NCBI GenBank assembly: GCA_025024175.1
Contig: QCXZ01000137.1
Coordinates: 74,958,680 to 75,022,679, forward strand
DNA from: Rhyzopertha dominica
Lineage: Eukaryota; Arthropoda; Insecta; Coleoptera; Bostrichidae
Direction of reading: 5' to 3'
DNA: 64,000 nt
The position numbers and the translations under genes were made by a program. Below the pieces are notes generated by a model. That model saw nothing but the letters and a program-made list of their open reading frames with translations, searched no databases and was not told where the DNA came from. The stretch's first letter is position 1; each line of letters starts with the position of its first letter. This document shows positions 11,400 to 24,262 of this stretch, piece after piece.

Positions 11400-11930
11400 A
11401 GAAAATATCTGGCCTGATACACGGGTGCCCCTCGGGGCTGGTTCCGGGAGTTACTTAGTTACTTTCGTTATTGCTGGGTCCGCTGTGCTGACCTCCAGTC
11501 CCTGCCTGCTCCTGTTTCTCAACGTCTCCACGATTTCTTATGATTATTAGAACCTTTCGGTAATTTTGTCGATACCTCGGTTCTCGGTAATAAAAAAACC
11601 CTGTAAGCGCCAAAGGGCGTCTTTGTAAAAATCTTTAGCAAAATACTAAACTCATCCCTTCTTGAGGGTTTTTCTTTCTAAAAAACGATAGATATCCAAA
11701 AGGTAAATATTACGACAGCTACGATAGATCCTGCAAGTTACGTATTACTCATCATACTGAAACATTTTCCAAGCTACTTACTTGATGGAGACGCTGACAC
11801 AAAGGACAATTTTCACTGGTTTAACGTCAAGAATTTTGAATACAATTAATTGACAATCGTACACTTCGGCACGAGGCTGGCCAAGCTCTGCCTTCTGGCC
11901 GGTGCTCTCAATGCAAAAAAAAAACTTCGT
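11400..11930. other. GC-richer block, possible retroelement remnant
   Basis: This block differs in composition from its surroundings. On the minus strand 11440-11520 gives a low-complexity polar peptide rich in Gln, Gly and Ser reminiscent of gag or ORF1 tails, but frames are broken and no domain can be named. It ends in an A run near 11914-11922. Classification is uncertain. Confidence 0.25.
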
Positions 11931-12544
11931 AAAAAGGCTCGAAATATTCGCATCCTAGAGACAACTGTTGATCATTGAGTAAATTATCAGTATTTGCATT
12001 GCAGGTCTCTGTGTATTAGAACGTTTATTGTTGCATGGGTTAACGAATAATATCTACTCGTTTCGTGATGAACGAAGAAGGAGTGTAAAAGAATTAAATG
12101 TAAAAGGAGAATTCATGAAGTTTTTTCCTGGAACCATGAAATAGACAAATTATACCGTCCACATACATGCACATATAACCCCCCCACTTTACCTTTACTA
12201 AATGGTGTGCATTTGACATGAAGTAGTTTCGTTTTATTAATTAATTATTTTACCTCATACAAACGTTCTACAACATTATTATCTATAGCTCCAAGTAGAT
12301 AGACAGCATGATTGATATATATAGGTACATACCTATGAATTGAATTTGAGTTTTTTTATACTGAAAAATAGATTTCTAATTGAATTACTTAAATTTGGAT
12401 GACAAATATCTCACATTGCGATTGCAGCATGCCTACAAGCGAATTCAACTTTCCTTGTTAACCGGAACATTGAAACGCTAAAATTTAGAGCGTCAGCCAT
12501 AAAGTTCATTATACCTCGGTTTACTAATTCAGAACCTAACGAGT

Positions 12545-12830
12545 ATTTCCTAACCAATGCCATACGCTTCTGGTGCGCCTAATGCAAAACCATACACGGC
12601 ATGTTGTGTTAATTGCAACGAGCGTTGCACAATAAATGCTCCCTGCGCACCGCGATCGCGGCAAAAACTAGAAAACTCATTTAGGCGAGGCGCTAACGGG
12701 ACCGTGCAAAATAAATGTTTGTGTATGTGCCGTCCGAATAAAGTTCGGGCCAGGCTGGAATTAAAGTTTAAGCATCCTGTTAATTTAATTGTTGGAGTTT
12801 TCGCCGAACCAATTAAAAATTGAGGGCATG
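12545..12830. other. GC-richer unique island, candidate conserved noncoding element
   Basis: Sharp rise in GC and CpG within AT-rich intron. Both strands are open for 88-97 codons but with no recognisable domain and with unusual composition (Cys/Arg-rich), so openness is more likely a side effect of base composition. A regulatory element is possible; no specific factor site is claimed. Confidence 0.35.
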
Positions 12831-14215
12831 CTACGCAGAACACTAGATTCGCAATATAACCGAGTACTTGTTAGGCACTCATATTCATTAAAATGGATGT
12901 TTATGTAAACGTGGATATGAAACCGCAGGTTATTGCACGAATATTTGGGAACTAATCAATTAATACGTCAAAAGAAATTTTACAGTCATTCGAAAGGTAT
13001 GTACCATATTTGCTTGATCCGAGAAACAGTTCTCGTTTATACGGTTTATAGTTTGTACTGTCTCAGTTTTCCTATCGTTTTTGCCAATGCGCTTTTGTAC
13101 ATATTGTCACCTGTTTGCGAGTTTAAACAGTCTTATTTATATTTAACAGAACACCTTGAAGAACACCATTATCTATATCAACTTGTTCAGAATCCACAAC
13201 TGGAGGTAGTACTTTCAAATTTCAGAACTCTGACCTTCCTTGCATAGAACTTTCATATGTAGGCAAGCTATCAAAACGAGTTTTTCGAACATAAAGGCAC
13301 TTTCATGGGAAACAGTATCCTCTGGAAAATTCATTATTTATGGGGCGGTTCGGAACAGGTTTCAAAAACACAAACCAGTGTTTCCCTCGCTTATGGTTGA
13401 GTGACGTGGACGTTTTTTGCCATCTTTGGCACCAGAGAAACATTGATAGTTTTTTATAAAAAATATATTAAAAATGATACAGTTAGTAATGAGTACTTAC
13501 TCTAGAAAAACAGTAGAAAACAGACTGTAAACGGCACTTTATCCTTACCAACTACTGTAGAACATAAACTTATCAAAATCCCTTTTGATTTTGGGGTTAA
13601 CAAAAGAATACAAAGCTTCATAAAAACCTTTTATCGTGATTGTCTATCAAAAATCTATTAAGAAACTCGAGGGATATAATAAGGCAGATGAAAAAGACAA
13701 AGCAGGCATCTATGAAATACAATCTAGTTGTTGTAATCTTTAATAAGATTTTGGGCAGACCAGGCGTTCTATTGAAGTTTGATTTAAGGAGTATTTAGCT
13801 CATCTCAGATTTTGGAGGTTTGATAAGTTGTGTGTCGTCTAACATTAAACACTCGGTTCACTCCATAATTTTTAAAAACTTAAAACTAGCTAAATAGGCT
13901 TCTAGCACGGAACCGAACGCGTTTGAAATCGTATTTATCAAAAAAATAAAGATACTTTAATTAAATCAGATTTAGATCCGATTTCGAGATTCGACTTGGT
14001 TTGAATTAATTAAATAAAGGATTCACCCAAGCGTGAAATTTAAATACTGAACATAATAGTGTTTTGTTAGCTTGACTGGGGAGCAAAAAACTAAGCAAGA
14101 GTTGTTAGCTGTTTTTATGGTAGAGTGACAGCAGAGAGACTTTGTGATGTTGTATAGTTACTTATCACTAACAAACTAAAATTTGAAGTATATAGGTATA
14201 TTAGAAACGTTTTTC

Positions 14216-14770
14216 TTAACTTTTGTTCACATAGTTAGTCCAAATGCTTGGATATCCAAAAGAATATTTTTTAAATTTAATTATCACATATGGTGAATGT
14301 GATAGAATAGTAGAGCGAACTTTTGTTTTTGTTTGTGCAGAAAACTATTCAAATCGCCCAAGACTTGCTGGAGATGTTGTAAGAAGATTGTTGAAGAATT
14401 GTATTAGTTTTGGATTATTTTCACTAACAACAAGAGTTCGTGGCAGGCGATGTAGGTACAGAAATAACAGTTGCAGCAACTTCAATGGACATCTATCTAA
14501 CCCCTTGCAAGACACAGGAAAAGATTTAGGTGCATATAAAACAAACATTCACAAAATTCTATAGAAGAACAACTGAAACGGTTACAAGCCACAACCGGTT
14601 CAACACCTAAGAGAAACAAACTTTGAAAGAAGAATCGAATTTTGCGAGTGGTTTTTTTCCCCTACGCAGACAATATGGACTGGATTTGCATTTGAGGCAC
14701 ATAATCTTTCTGCTGTCCTCTACCATAAAAACAGCTATCAACGCCTGCTTAGCTTTTTGTAGTGTCTTAA
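14216..14770 (+). pseudogene. Mariner-type (DUF4817 helix-turn-helix) transposase N-terminal remnant
   Basis: From 14280 the translation reads ITYGECDRIVERTFVFVCAE, then YSNRPRLAGDVVRRLLKNC and SFGLFSLTTRVRG. This is the YGEC-x-R ... NRPRP ... F-x-RL helix-turn-helix start of the mariner-type transposases widespread in insects. After the open frame ends at 14564, a shifted frame near 14615 gives FERRIEFCEWFF, the next conserved block of the same protein. The DDE catalytic core is absent. No terminal repeats were found. A dead fragment. Confidence 0.72.
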
Positions 14771-15638
14771 CCCATAAAATTAATACAAAATCGCAAACAT
14801 TTGCTAAACTTTTAAGAACAGACCCCAACATACCTTAATAAGAATGTAAGATCATTAAATCTAGCTCGTGATGGGGTGAAAATATATATGCTGTGTTATT
14901 AAAAAAATCAAGTTGTCCTGAACAGAAATTCTTTAAATAGAGTTCTCCATAATTAACAAAATTTTGTAAAACGTAAGGCGTTGCAAGTAGTATAGAAAAT
15001 TTTATGGTGAATTGAATTTTTCGAACCGCATATCCCTAGGTTGTTTTGTTTTGAAGATATAAGTATTTTTCAAAAAGCTTCAAATAATCACAAAATAGTA
15101 AGCCTGAGACCACATGTCATATTAACAAAGTCATAATGAAATTAAATTCTAAAAATGTCATACTATATAGTGTGTTCCATTTAATTTAAAAAAGTTGCTA
15201 TCAACTTCCAGTATAACCGGCAGTGGCCGAACCTGAAAATATTTTAAATGATATGGTCCCAGCATGAAACTGTAACCTATAAATCTGCAGAAAGTTGCTC
15301 TAACAGGTTCCCGATATTATTATGAAAGCTCGTCATAAGTACCCTGTATTCCCTATATTGAATTAAAGAAGAAAAAACAAACTAGGTGAAAAGTTCTTAT
15401 CAATTCTTTTGTTGAACGGTAACGGAAGTTTCTTCAGGTTCAGTAGGAGTATCTAAAAATTTATCAAACTCTTGTAATTTCAGTCCGAGTCAACTTGAAC
15501 GTCACTGCACACAAATAAATCGTGTCAAATCAAGGTGTCAACAGATAGAGGTTACATGCGTCCCGTTTTCAATAATCTGCAAACTAATTCTATCGGTCTG
15601 TCGCTATCTCGCCTGCAAAAAGCTAACTAATGGCATAC
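14771..15638. other. Intronic sequence, nothing recognised
   Basis: AT-rich DNA up to the donor of exon 15639-15809. The ORF at 14607-14831 on the minus strand is a shadow of the transposase remnant. Confidence 0.5.
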
Positions 15639-15809
15639 CCCTTTGTTTTTCGTCCGCCCCAGTTTGTAGTAAGATATGTTTTCCGTCCTCTCTCCTCCAC
15701 ATGATTCGAGGATCCGGATGTCCGGTGGCTTCACATGTTAGCATGGCGTTATCTCCCTCCGTCACAGTCGTATCTCCGCTGGTTTTCTCATCGTCGATAT
15801 CCGGTGGCA
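15639..15809 (-). CDS. DIP/lachesin-like gene, internal exon (first half of Ig2)
   Basis: A 171-bp exon, phase 1 at both ends, coding 57 codons. It starts in the Ig1-Ig2 linker VPPDIDDE and continues through TSGDTTVTEGDNAMLTC, which supplies the first Ig2 cysteine, then ATGHPDPRIMWRREDGKH with the core Ig tryptophan. The acceptor is TTTCCAG|TGCC and the donor AGGG|GTATGC on the minus strand. The reading frame beyond the donor runs into intron sequence, consistent with the splice. The linker and the WRREDG motif are hallmarks of the DIP/lachesin family. The exon is separated from the Ig1 exon by 47.3 kb and from the next exon by 9.1 kb. Introns splitting Ig domains between the two cysteines are common in this family. 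Confidence 0.93.
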
Positions 15810-15810
15810 C

Positions 15811-17737
15811 TGGAAATTGAAGTTCGTGTTACAAAAGTTCGGTGTGGCTTGGCGCAAGAAAACGCAACTTTTGAAAGTGGGACAGCCCGGCAAAGGGTTA
15901 AGCACAGAGGCTGGATTTGGTTCATCACCTGTACTCATTTCAAATACGCATAAAGCTCTAGTTAATAAAAGGAGAATATTTTAAAGGGGGTGAAATTTCG
16001 TTTTAAATGAATTGGGTAAAGTTCCATTTGAACATATTAAATAAAGTGAAAATGGTATGTGATCGACACGATCACCCCTTTTGCCACAAAACATCTTAAA
16101 AGAAGCGAGTCAAAGTACAAAAAGGAAGGAAGAATAATTAAAAGCTTTGCACCAGGGTTAGACCGATTAGACAGATTTTTCTTTTTACAGTACAATCTAA
16201 AAGTGATACCAATAATAAGCTCGGGAAAATGTGTTATAACTTATTTGCCTTCTTGAAGTCCTAAAACAAGAACAAACTTTCAAGAATAAAAACAAATTAA
16301 AAGTAATATTTTTTTAAAGAATCGAGTGAAACACTAAAAAGAAAAATTAATACAACAAATACCCATATCAACTCATTTAATTTTAATTATTTTGTAATAC
16401 TTGAACAAAACTACTAATTTCCTGCCTTTTCAATCCTAATTATAAAAGGTGATTCGCATAAGCACCCACTCAGAACAGGCGAGTCCAAAATATTGTAATT
16501 TAACTCATCTTACTCCTGATAAGCTATAGGCCTTCAAAGTGGGATTTCATATTTCGAAAAAAATCAATATTTCACTTATACATGAACTTAGAAAAACCAA
16601 ATCTGGTACACATTGTGAGCCTACCAAGAGCAGTATTCGAAAGTTCAATTAAAGCATTTTCAAGGGTTGATAAGGAACGATGCACCCTTAAAATGTGACA
16701 GAATTTTTTTACAAAAAAATTTGCTATATTATTTTATGGGCAATTTAATTCTAAAACTTCTTTTACTCTTGTTATTATTCAAAAATTTTTACCGTTTTCA
16801 AGAATAACCTGAATAATTAAAAACATGTAGTAAGCTGTGTTATTTAAAATTATCGAAAGGATGGCTATGAAATTAACCGTCAGGCTTGACAATCAGGTAA
16901 ACTAAACACTAAATGTATTTAGTGTTGTGAAAATGGCCGGGAGGTTTTCATTTAAAAAACAAGTTGACACGCTTTTAGTATTGGGTTTTTGTGAAGGAAA
17001 CTGCAGATGACGTGTTGAATAAGATCAAAGAAGATTTTCTAATCGTGTAATCCCTCATTGAGAAACATTTACCAATATTACTGGATAAAGCAGACTTCAA
17101 TTATCGATGAAGAATAAATTTTACCTGAGAGAAAATGGTGGTCATTTTGAACAATTTCTGTAACCTATCAGTGCAAATTGTAATGTTATTTCATTGTTTC
17201 AGGTGTTTATTTTTCTATTAAAGTATACTTTTTTCCACCTTTTACCTGATTGTCGAAATTATTTTATCGAATGCTCCTTTTTCTCATTATTAGCTTGAGA
17301 TACCAAGGAAATTTTCAATAACATATTATATCACGACTGAAACATTATATCTCTCACCGAAACATGGCTCATTATCTCAATTCATAACAATTTTTTTATA
17401 ACAACTTATTGTCTCCTGAATAATGATTTAATTGGCGATTTCATTTTTCATTTAAACCTATACCTGCTTTCCCGTTAAAAACCTCTTATTAAACAATTTT
17501 TTTTGTAGATAACTCTGGGTTGGTGTTGAATAAACTTATTNTTCTGTAATCCATCTGAACTTAATTTTTAAATAAATTATGTTTAAGCTAACTCGTCTTT
17601 GTTTTCCCTAATATCACATGACAATTTTAATTCTGCTTTGGATATTCATATTTCTATTTAGGAAAATATAGGGCTCTTATAATTTTACAAGGGTTAATTT
17701 TAGCATAAAACAGTATCAGTCAATGGAGTTTGTGAGA
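15811..17737. other. AT-rich intron, nothing recognised
   Basis: Lysine- and asparagine-rich short ORFs only. No repeat or gene identified. Confidence 0.5.
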
Positions 17738-17762
17738 CCTGACCTGACCTGACCTAACCTGA
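17738..17762 (+). repeat. Short interstitial telomere-like array (CCTGA/CCTAA)
   Basis: Five pentamer units: three CCTGA, one CCTAA, one CCTGA. The complements are TCAGG and TTAGG, telomeric repeats of some beetles and of most insects respectively. Only 25 bp long, so chance or a transposon-borne motif is possible; a second array lies at 54029-54048. Confidence 0.6.
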
Positions 17763-17857
17763 TATGAGTGCTCCATTTCATTCTATTTCTCCAGTGGAAA
17801 GGAGGGAAAAAGAAAGAAGGAAAGAAAGAGAAAGGATTTATTAATTTGGAAGGAACC

Positions 17858-17998
17858 ATGCAACAGCTTTCGTTCAAACTGCTGAAACAGCTTGACGAAA
17901 ATGGCGTATTTAACGACATTACGTTAATGCCGAAGCGATGGCAACGTGTTCTGGATATGCAAGGGGATTGTATTGAACAACCTTATTGCAATTATTAA
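17858..17998 (+). pseudogene. Mariner-family transposase C-terminal scrap
   Basis: 46 codons ending in a natural stop: LLKQLDENGVFNDITLMPKR, then WQRVLDMQGDCIEQ. The pattern GV-x-N-x-I-x-x-LP-x-RW-x-x-VL-x-x-x-GDYI is the C-terminal tail of mariner-type transposases after the catalytic domain. Nothing upstream of 17858 continues it: the frame there is a purine-rich low-complexity run. Fragment only. Confidence 0.55.
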
Positions 17999-18399
17999 AA
18001 ATATACATTTCATTTGCGAACTGTGTCTTTGTGTGCAGGAATTTTGACATGACCTTCGTAAAATACTTGCAAAGTGCATTTTGTGTAAAAGTTATTTTTA
18101 AATTTTCTTTAACTATCTCTCTATTTGCAATATAAAATTGTGACCCCTAGCAATTCATATCTAGCATAATTTTGCCGTTAAAGATTTTTATTCACATCTA
18201 TAGATCTTTCTGTAATAGTCTCTGGCTTTCTTGAAAATTCCCAAAATGGACAAAATGCGATTTGCTTCTCAAATATGGACATTTGTTGGCATAAATGAAA
18301 ATGCCGGGTTATCTCGAGAGGTACTCTGTAATAAGCGCTTGGAATTAATTTCTACTTATTTGGTTTCCAGTCTACTTTTCGGGGGATTTCAAAGGTAGC

Positions 18400-18980
18400 G
18401 AAGGCCTTAACGGTTTACTCGTTCCCACACCTCTCACTTTCCATTGTAATAAACATAACTTACGTAAAAGCCAAGGTTAACCGAACCGATTACGATTTAG
18501 GGCCAGAAATAACGCGTTCCGGAGGAAATTGTTCCATAAATCTCAGTCCTGTCGGTTGTCCGCAGTATCTCTGACTTGACGACCCACTGTTTTTCTCAGA
18601 TGTTAATCTGTATTCACCCCGCGGATCGCAACCCTTGCATCGGTCGTTATGTTTAGGGTGTGCGAACAACGACCACAGATTACGGCGTCCATCGGCTCCA
18701 GTGTGTACTTTGCAGTAAATCCCGTTACGGGCTGCGACCGCCGAAATCGAAAGAAGTAAAACCCAGATGTACGGACGCGATAAGCAAAACGAGCCAGTCG
18801 ACCGGACGATTGTGCTAATACGCGCTAGACATATATCACCGAAAGTGTCGTGCCCTTAGTTAAATGACTTGTGCTGGAAACCGCACGCCCAAGTGCACCC
18901 CTGAGAGCAAGCGGAAAAAAATATTACTTTTTGGATTTGGATCCGAGCACGGCCATAATCTGTAAAGGAGGGAGATGGAT
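18400..18980. other. GC-richer unique island, candidate conserved noncoding element
   Basis: About 580 bp with markedly raised GC and many CpG dinucleotides, stop codons in all frames and no repeat structure. Composition and lack of coding potential suggest a conserved noncoding or enhancer block of the host gene. Comparative data would decide. Confidence 0.35.
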
Positions 18981-21900
18981 ATGCGCTGTCCAAGACCGCT
19001 GAGGAAGGTGAGAGAGTCAGCTGGTTGTCGCAAAACTCCGCGACTGTTCCTAAATGGCAGTTCAGAAGATGAATATTTAAGAATTATATAGTTAACCTCT
19101 CAGAAGCTTGTTATGTATGCCTCAGTGCCTTATTTGGTAAATGTATTTTTCTCAACAGGGTCACCGCACGATATGACGACTTTTTCGTGTAAAAATTGAA
19201 ATCCCCAAATAATGAGAAAGCATCAGAACTGCGATCTTTTAAATCTTTTATACGAACTTTCTAACAATATGAAAAACGCTTCAAATTGAGTAACGGGTAT
19301 CTAAAAAAAATATCAGAAGTGATAAACACATACAAAAAAGCATATGTAGGGAGAGTGTTGCTCAACATTATATAAGAATATTGGGGTGTATAGCGAAAAG
19401 GCATATTCGAGCCAAATTTTGTTATAGCTTCACAAGAGAAAATTCAAGTCATTCTACATAATACCAGTAAATTACACTATTCATGACAACCTCATTTTAT
19501 GACGAAGAGAATACAACCTCAGAAGCGCAGAATGGTCGAGTTCTTTCCCGTCTCGCGTTTATTCTAATTCCAAATTCAGGAGTTTCGCAAGTTGTACCTG
19601 AAGTATTACCTTTAGTTGAAAATACGCATAAAAGTGTACATGGGGAAATAACAAACTTCGCGACCTGAAAAGTAGATGGAGTCCACCAAACCCCATACAG
19701 ACCAATCACGTCCCTACAAAAAAAATCTGGAAGTTACATATTTTTTAGTTAAAGCTACCTCTTGGTCGGTTGTGTCTATTAAGAAGCAGTTTAGTTCTTT
19801 CATGTAGTCGTTTTAATACAATTGACATAAATTTCGAGTCTCTCACGCTTACCTGCATTTCTGGAAATGTTTTTGGTTAATCATGTCAGTCTTCGGTTAA
19901 CTGATTTAAAAGTAATCATGTTTCTAGAGTATTTTGGCTAGAGTCAGTGCAATTCTACCTAGGGTCAGAATATAGGAATATTTGGTTTCACTAGATTTGA
20001 CAAATCCGCTTTTCTGCTTCAATGATTCTTTTATTAATATTTCCTCTTCTCTTGAATTCTCCATTCTGTAATAATAAGCTAAGCTAATAATAAAAATTCA
20101 TGTTGCAGATAAGAAAGGTGCATATTTTGCCAAAAAAAGAAAATACCTATGTACAAACAATAGTTCAACCACAGAAACATTTACAGTTTATAATTTTTTA
20201 GTTAGCACTGAAAATAGACTGAAAGGGGAGCTAATTTCTCTAATATGTCAAGTTTGGAGCGCTGTAGATTTTTTGGGAATAGAGTTTTATTTATTATTAT
20301 TATTTACAAACCTCAAATTTGATACCGAACTACATAAGTTTGTAGGGCAGTGACACCTAACGTGGTTTCAAAGTTCGTTTACGTCACATTCGAAATCAGC
20401 AACGAACAATTACAACAAACAGTTAGCTTGCATGAAAGACATGCTACGTGCGACAAATACAGCTAGTTTTCCGACAAGTTGTACGTCTATCCGAGGAAAA
20501 CAATGTAGAAGCTTGTGTAAATTCTACCTGCATAATATTAAACTGAGCTAGAACAAGTGATGCAAATTTCTTTAAATGTATTCAAAAGTTGCTAGATGAA
20601 ATTATGCTGTCTAGTTGTAAGGTGGAAAACTGGCGAATGCTGTCATGCTCTTGGACATAAATCATCGACGCATCGAGTGTTAAAAAGCTTTTCAAAAACT
20701 GAAGGTGAGAAGGAAACCGTTGATTACTTGCAAGTGGTAACCATCGTGCTTTGTTGTTATTGTCGATATTGCACCATTGAGCAGACGATTCATGCAATGT
20801 TTAAGACATGATTAGATACGAACATTTCGCTACCAAATTGAGAATATTTGTAGCTAAAGCTGATACCTGTATATCAGAAAGCAAGACATACAAGTCATAT
20901 ACTTGTAACAACTACCTTGATAGGTATCGGTAGCGGTTGCGAGGTATATTTAGTACCTAATACTTCAGAGATCGTTGCTAGGTGAAGTTGAAATCCACTG
21001 CTTGTCACCCAATTATTTCAGGTTAGAGTTGGCGATACCTTATCATGCAGTGACTTTAGCTGAACCTACTGATACTTTTTTTCTGTAGTGCGAGCGAAGG
21101 ATACGAGGTATCAACTATTCTCAAATTTCAATTTTACCTAGCTGTCATAGATGTCAAATACTTTGATAATAGAGATGAAGCTATAAGAAACCAAATGAAA
21201 AGCTATATACGTCATAACTGTCGGTCGGTAACTATCAAGATTCAGTGATTTTGAGTTAAACCAATTTTACTAGCACCCCTACTAGCTTGATTGTTATTTA
21301 ACATGTAAAAAATAGGTTTTCCTCCTTCCATGTTTGCATTACATAATGCATAAAAACACATCAACTACCAAACGTTAAACTTTCATGAGTCAACACGAAT
21401 ATCTTGAGAGACTTTATTTTGTATATGTTCAAAAAGCCTTTACTCGAATTTTGTGTATTAGTCAACTTGGTTCGTGAATTAGACAATACACGTATCATCA
21501 TTAACTGATGGTGTCGACCATTCTATATTAAAATCCTTTACAAATACCTTACTTTTATGAAATTTTGCAGTTCATCGCGTTATTCGAATGAGAAGCATTA
21601 TGAACATATTCAGTTTTAATGGTTTTTGTAAAAATATGTTGGAGCTTGCTGTTGAACCCCCAATTTGGCAATAGATTACAGGGCGATACGTAGTTGTAAA
21701 ATAGTGGTATTTAGTAGAGGGTTTTATATTGCATCAAATGCTAGAAACACATAGAATAGGAGTTATTGGCACACTATCACTAGAGAATCAGCAAATGGTC
21801 GAAATCTATGTCAAACTGTGTCAACATCGAAAATGCTAGAAGCTATCAGGGCACCCTGAACGTTTGCAAGAAGACCTATGATGACGACAGTGTAAGAAAT

Positions 21901-23149
21901 TCTAAAAAGTCATCATGGTGAAAAGGTTTGTTATCGAATGAAGCCATAACTGTGTTGTGGCTTAAAGAAAAATTCTTCAAGTTCCTGGTCAGATGTGAGT
22001 TGTTTATTCGAAAAGCTAATTTGATATCTTTCGCGTTTTTTATTATTTTCGTAGGGGCTTCATAGAAACTACTGACAGGTCTGATGGGATGCTGATTTTA
22101 TGTATTTTAGGGAGCCAGTATAGCTTAGACAGTTGTGTATGCATTTATGTATATGGCTCTTGTCTGTTATGTTAAAGTATTGAAGAGTGGGTAGGCAATG
22201 TTTAATCATTGTTTTGGTCTTTTATTGTGTATACGTCTGTATTGGATTTTTGTTGATTTTGCTTATGTCTTGCTCGTCCAAATTTTTCCACTTTTTGTAC
22301 ATACTCTGATTTGACAAACACAAATTCTTTTTTTTCCTTTATAAGAAATGTCAATGTTTTGCCTGGGCCTGTTCTTTTCTTTTTTGTTCTCAAATTTCTT
22401 TAAAACAGAAGTACTTTAGCTTCTAACCAGTGAAGCGTTTATTCCTTGAGATTTCTGTTGAACAAGATGCTGTCTACTTCTATAACTGTGATAATAAAAA
22501 TATATTTTTTATTCCTAGTTAGAAAAGCAAATTTTGGACCTTTATTCGGTAATTCTAATTCTTTCCTTTACAATGTAAGACTAGAGAGGTTAATGACTTT
22601 CATGAAAATTGTGTGTCTTGAATAGTTCTTTGTTTTCTTGTTTTGGTTGTTCTTGATTCTTCTGTTTTCCCACACATGTCCAAATTAGTCCTGCCAACCG
22701 CATCTTTGATTATTTCTTCCGTTTCCAGGTGATTAGGTGTTTCGCTAAACAACTGCGTAGGTCCAGAAGTGATTTATTGTCGGTTTGAAACCGAAACCGG
22801 TCCTGATAATAATAAAGGACAATAAGTATAATGAATAATCACAGCATCTTTTGTTATCTTATAAAAGGATGACATAAAACTATTGGCTAGAAGGTACAGC
22901 GACAATAATGAGCTTGCTGTATCCCACTCCATTGTCGTTATTTTATAGCATATTCCGTAGCTGAATATGGGTCGAAACTTGTTCTGGTATTTGAATAAAG
23001 CAATTGTAGATTTAGACGTTCTTACTTACTCAAAAGATTTTAATCTAAATAGAATCTATGAGTTTGAAAATACATTATTTACAAAATGCGTTCGATTTCT
23101 ATATAAGCGCAGGTGAAAAGTGTTTACACTCTAAAATTCCTTCAGCGAG

Positions 23150-23680
23150 CCAAATAAATTTTGTTGTTAATATCGGAACGCTAGGTAGGCAGAGTCGACC
23201 CACACAGAGCTTTATTCATGCAGGACCTGACCACGCATCAGTCGGAGCCGTCCGTCCGCAATTTCGAATTGTGCCGGGGAGGGTCCCGGTTATTTGAAAT
23301 TTGTTTTGATAAATGGTTTTCGTTCCGCAAATGCGTCCACAGCCGGTCATTCACCGTTTGCCCAGGTAATACGCACCAGAATCTAAGATGATTTACGATT
23401 AACCGCCTTCTGTCCGAAATCCAATAACGCAGGTACGATAAATAGCTTTCAGTTTGGAATGAAACGAGTTCGGGCACGACGTCTTTGTAAAGCGGGCACA
23501 GCGCAAGGCGAAACGGAGCACACCACAAACGTTGTTATACACCGCTGGAACGATTTCAGTGAACTGCATTTACTGCTGAAAAGAAACAGCATGTCGAAGT
23601 TCAGCAGCGGATGATTGAAGCTTACAAATGGTGGAACAGTTTCGCAACGATTCGTTAAAACTGTCAAAAGTGGATTACAG
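23150..23680. other. GC-richer unique island, candidate conserved noncoding element
   Basis: Similar to the other islands in the intron: raised GC and CpG, no repeat. ORFs 23238-23528 (-) and 23449-23667 (-) overlap in different frames and have no domain. Confidence 0.35.
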
Positions 23681-24187
23681 CTCTAAATTGATTTTACAGT
23701 TTTTTTTTTTGTTTTTTACATGGCTGCAACAGTTAATTGGAGGTTAGATCAATTCTTCTTTACCTGTAAATGTAAAATTATAGACAGTAGTGCTACTTTT
23801 ACACAATCCATATCGTTGCCTTACACCTTAATTGCTACGTTAAAAAGGGAAAGTCGCGCGGATTGTAAAATGTAAAAAAGCGCCCTGTTATGGTTATTAC
23901 TGACAGCAAAGGTGAACCAGTTTCAGCCCTAACAAAGCGGATTTGAAGGTTGCCGCCTACGCAGGTTTCGTGGATGCAATGCAACGTATTTTCTGAAACA
24001 AAGATATCATCATCGATTATTGTACGTATAAGCAGATGATTTATATTTTATCAGACCTTCTGAATAATGTCCTTTTAATAAACGAGAAACAGACTGAAAA
24101 TTTACAGAATGAACGACGCCTAAATGCGATTTCACTGAAAATGCTGTACGTAATATATGTCGTTCTTATCCAAATAAACACCTTGCT

Positions 24188-24262
24188 TCGTCGGTGTCTT
24201 GAAAACACTGATAAAAAGCTATTAGTCTGACGTTTCCATTACACCTGTAACCTTTGTTCAGC
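24188..24262 (-). repeat. Inverted fragment of the PLE-1 3' end
   Basis: On the minus strand it reads TTACAGGTGTAATGGAAACG, then TCAGACTAATAGC and CAGTGTTTTCAAGA, matching 3326-3378 of copy 1 and 25872-25926 of copy 2 in the opposite direction. It abuts the RT coding part of copy 2. Confidence 0.8.

Larger units (their letters stand above)
10776..14215. other. Intronic DNA with two base-composition anomalies
   Basis: AT-rich intron. 11400-11930 and 12545-12830 stand out as GC-richer and are listed separately. ORF 12933-13247 has no family resemblance. Confidence 0.5.
17999..24180. other. Intronic DNA, with GC-richer islands
   Basis: No gene or complete mobile element recognised. Two islands, 18400-18980 and 23150-23680, are described separately. 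Remaining sequence is AT-rich with short unrelated ORFs, including 19483-19668 and 22202-22393, which match no family. Confidence 0.5.

Noticed and set aside
12557..12823. Cys-rich ORF as a small secreted protein gene
   Set aside because: Both strands are open over the same stretch, there is no signal peptide and no splice context; openness follows from base composition.
22780..22815. GGTTT/AAACC palindromic stretch as a terminator or operator
   Set aside because: A short inverted repeat (GGTTTGAAACC) without context; expected by chance in an intron of this length.
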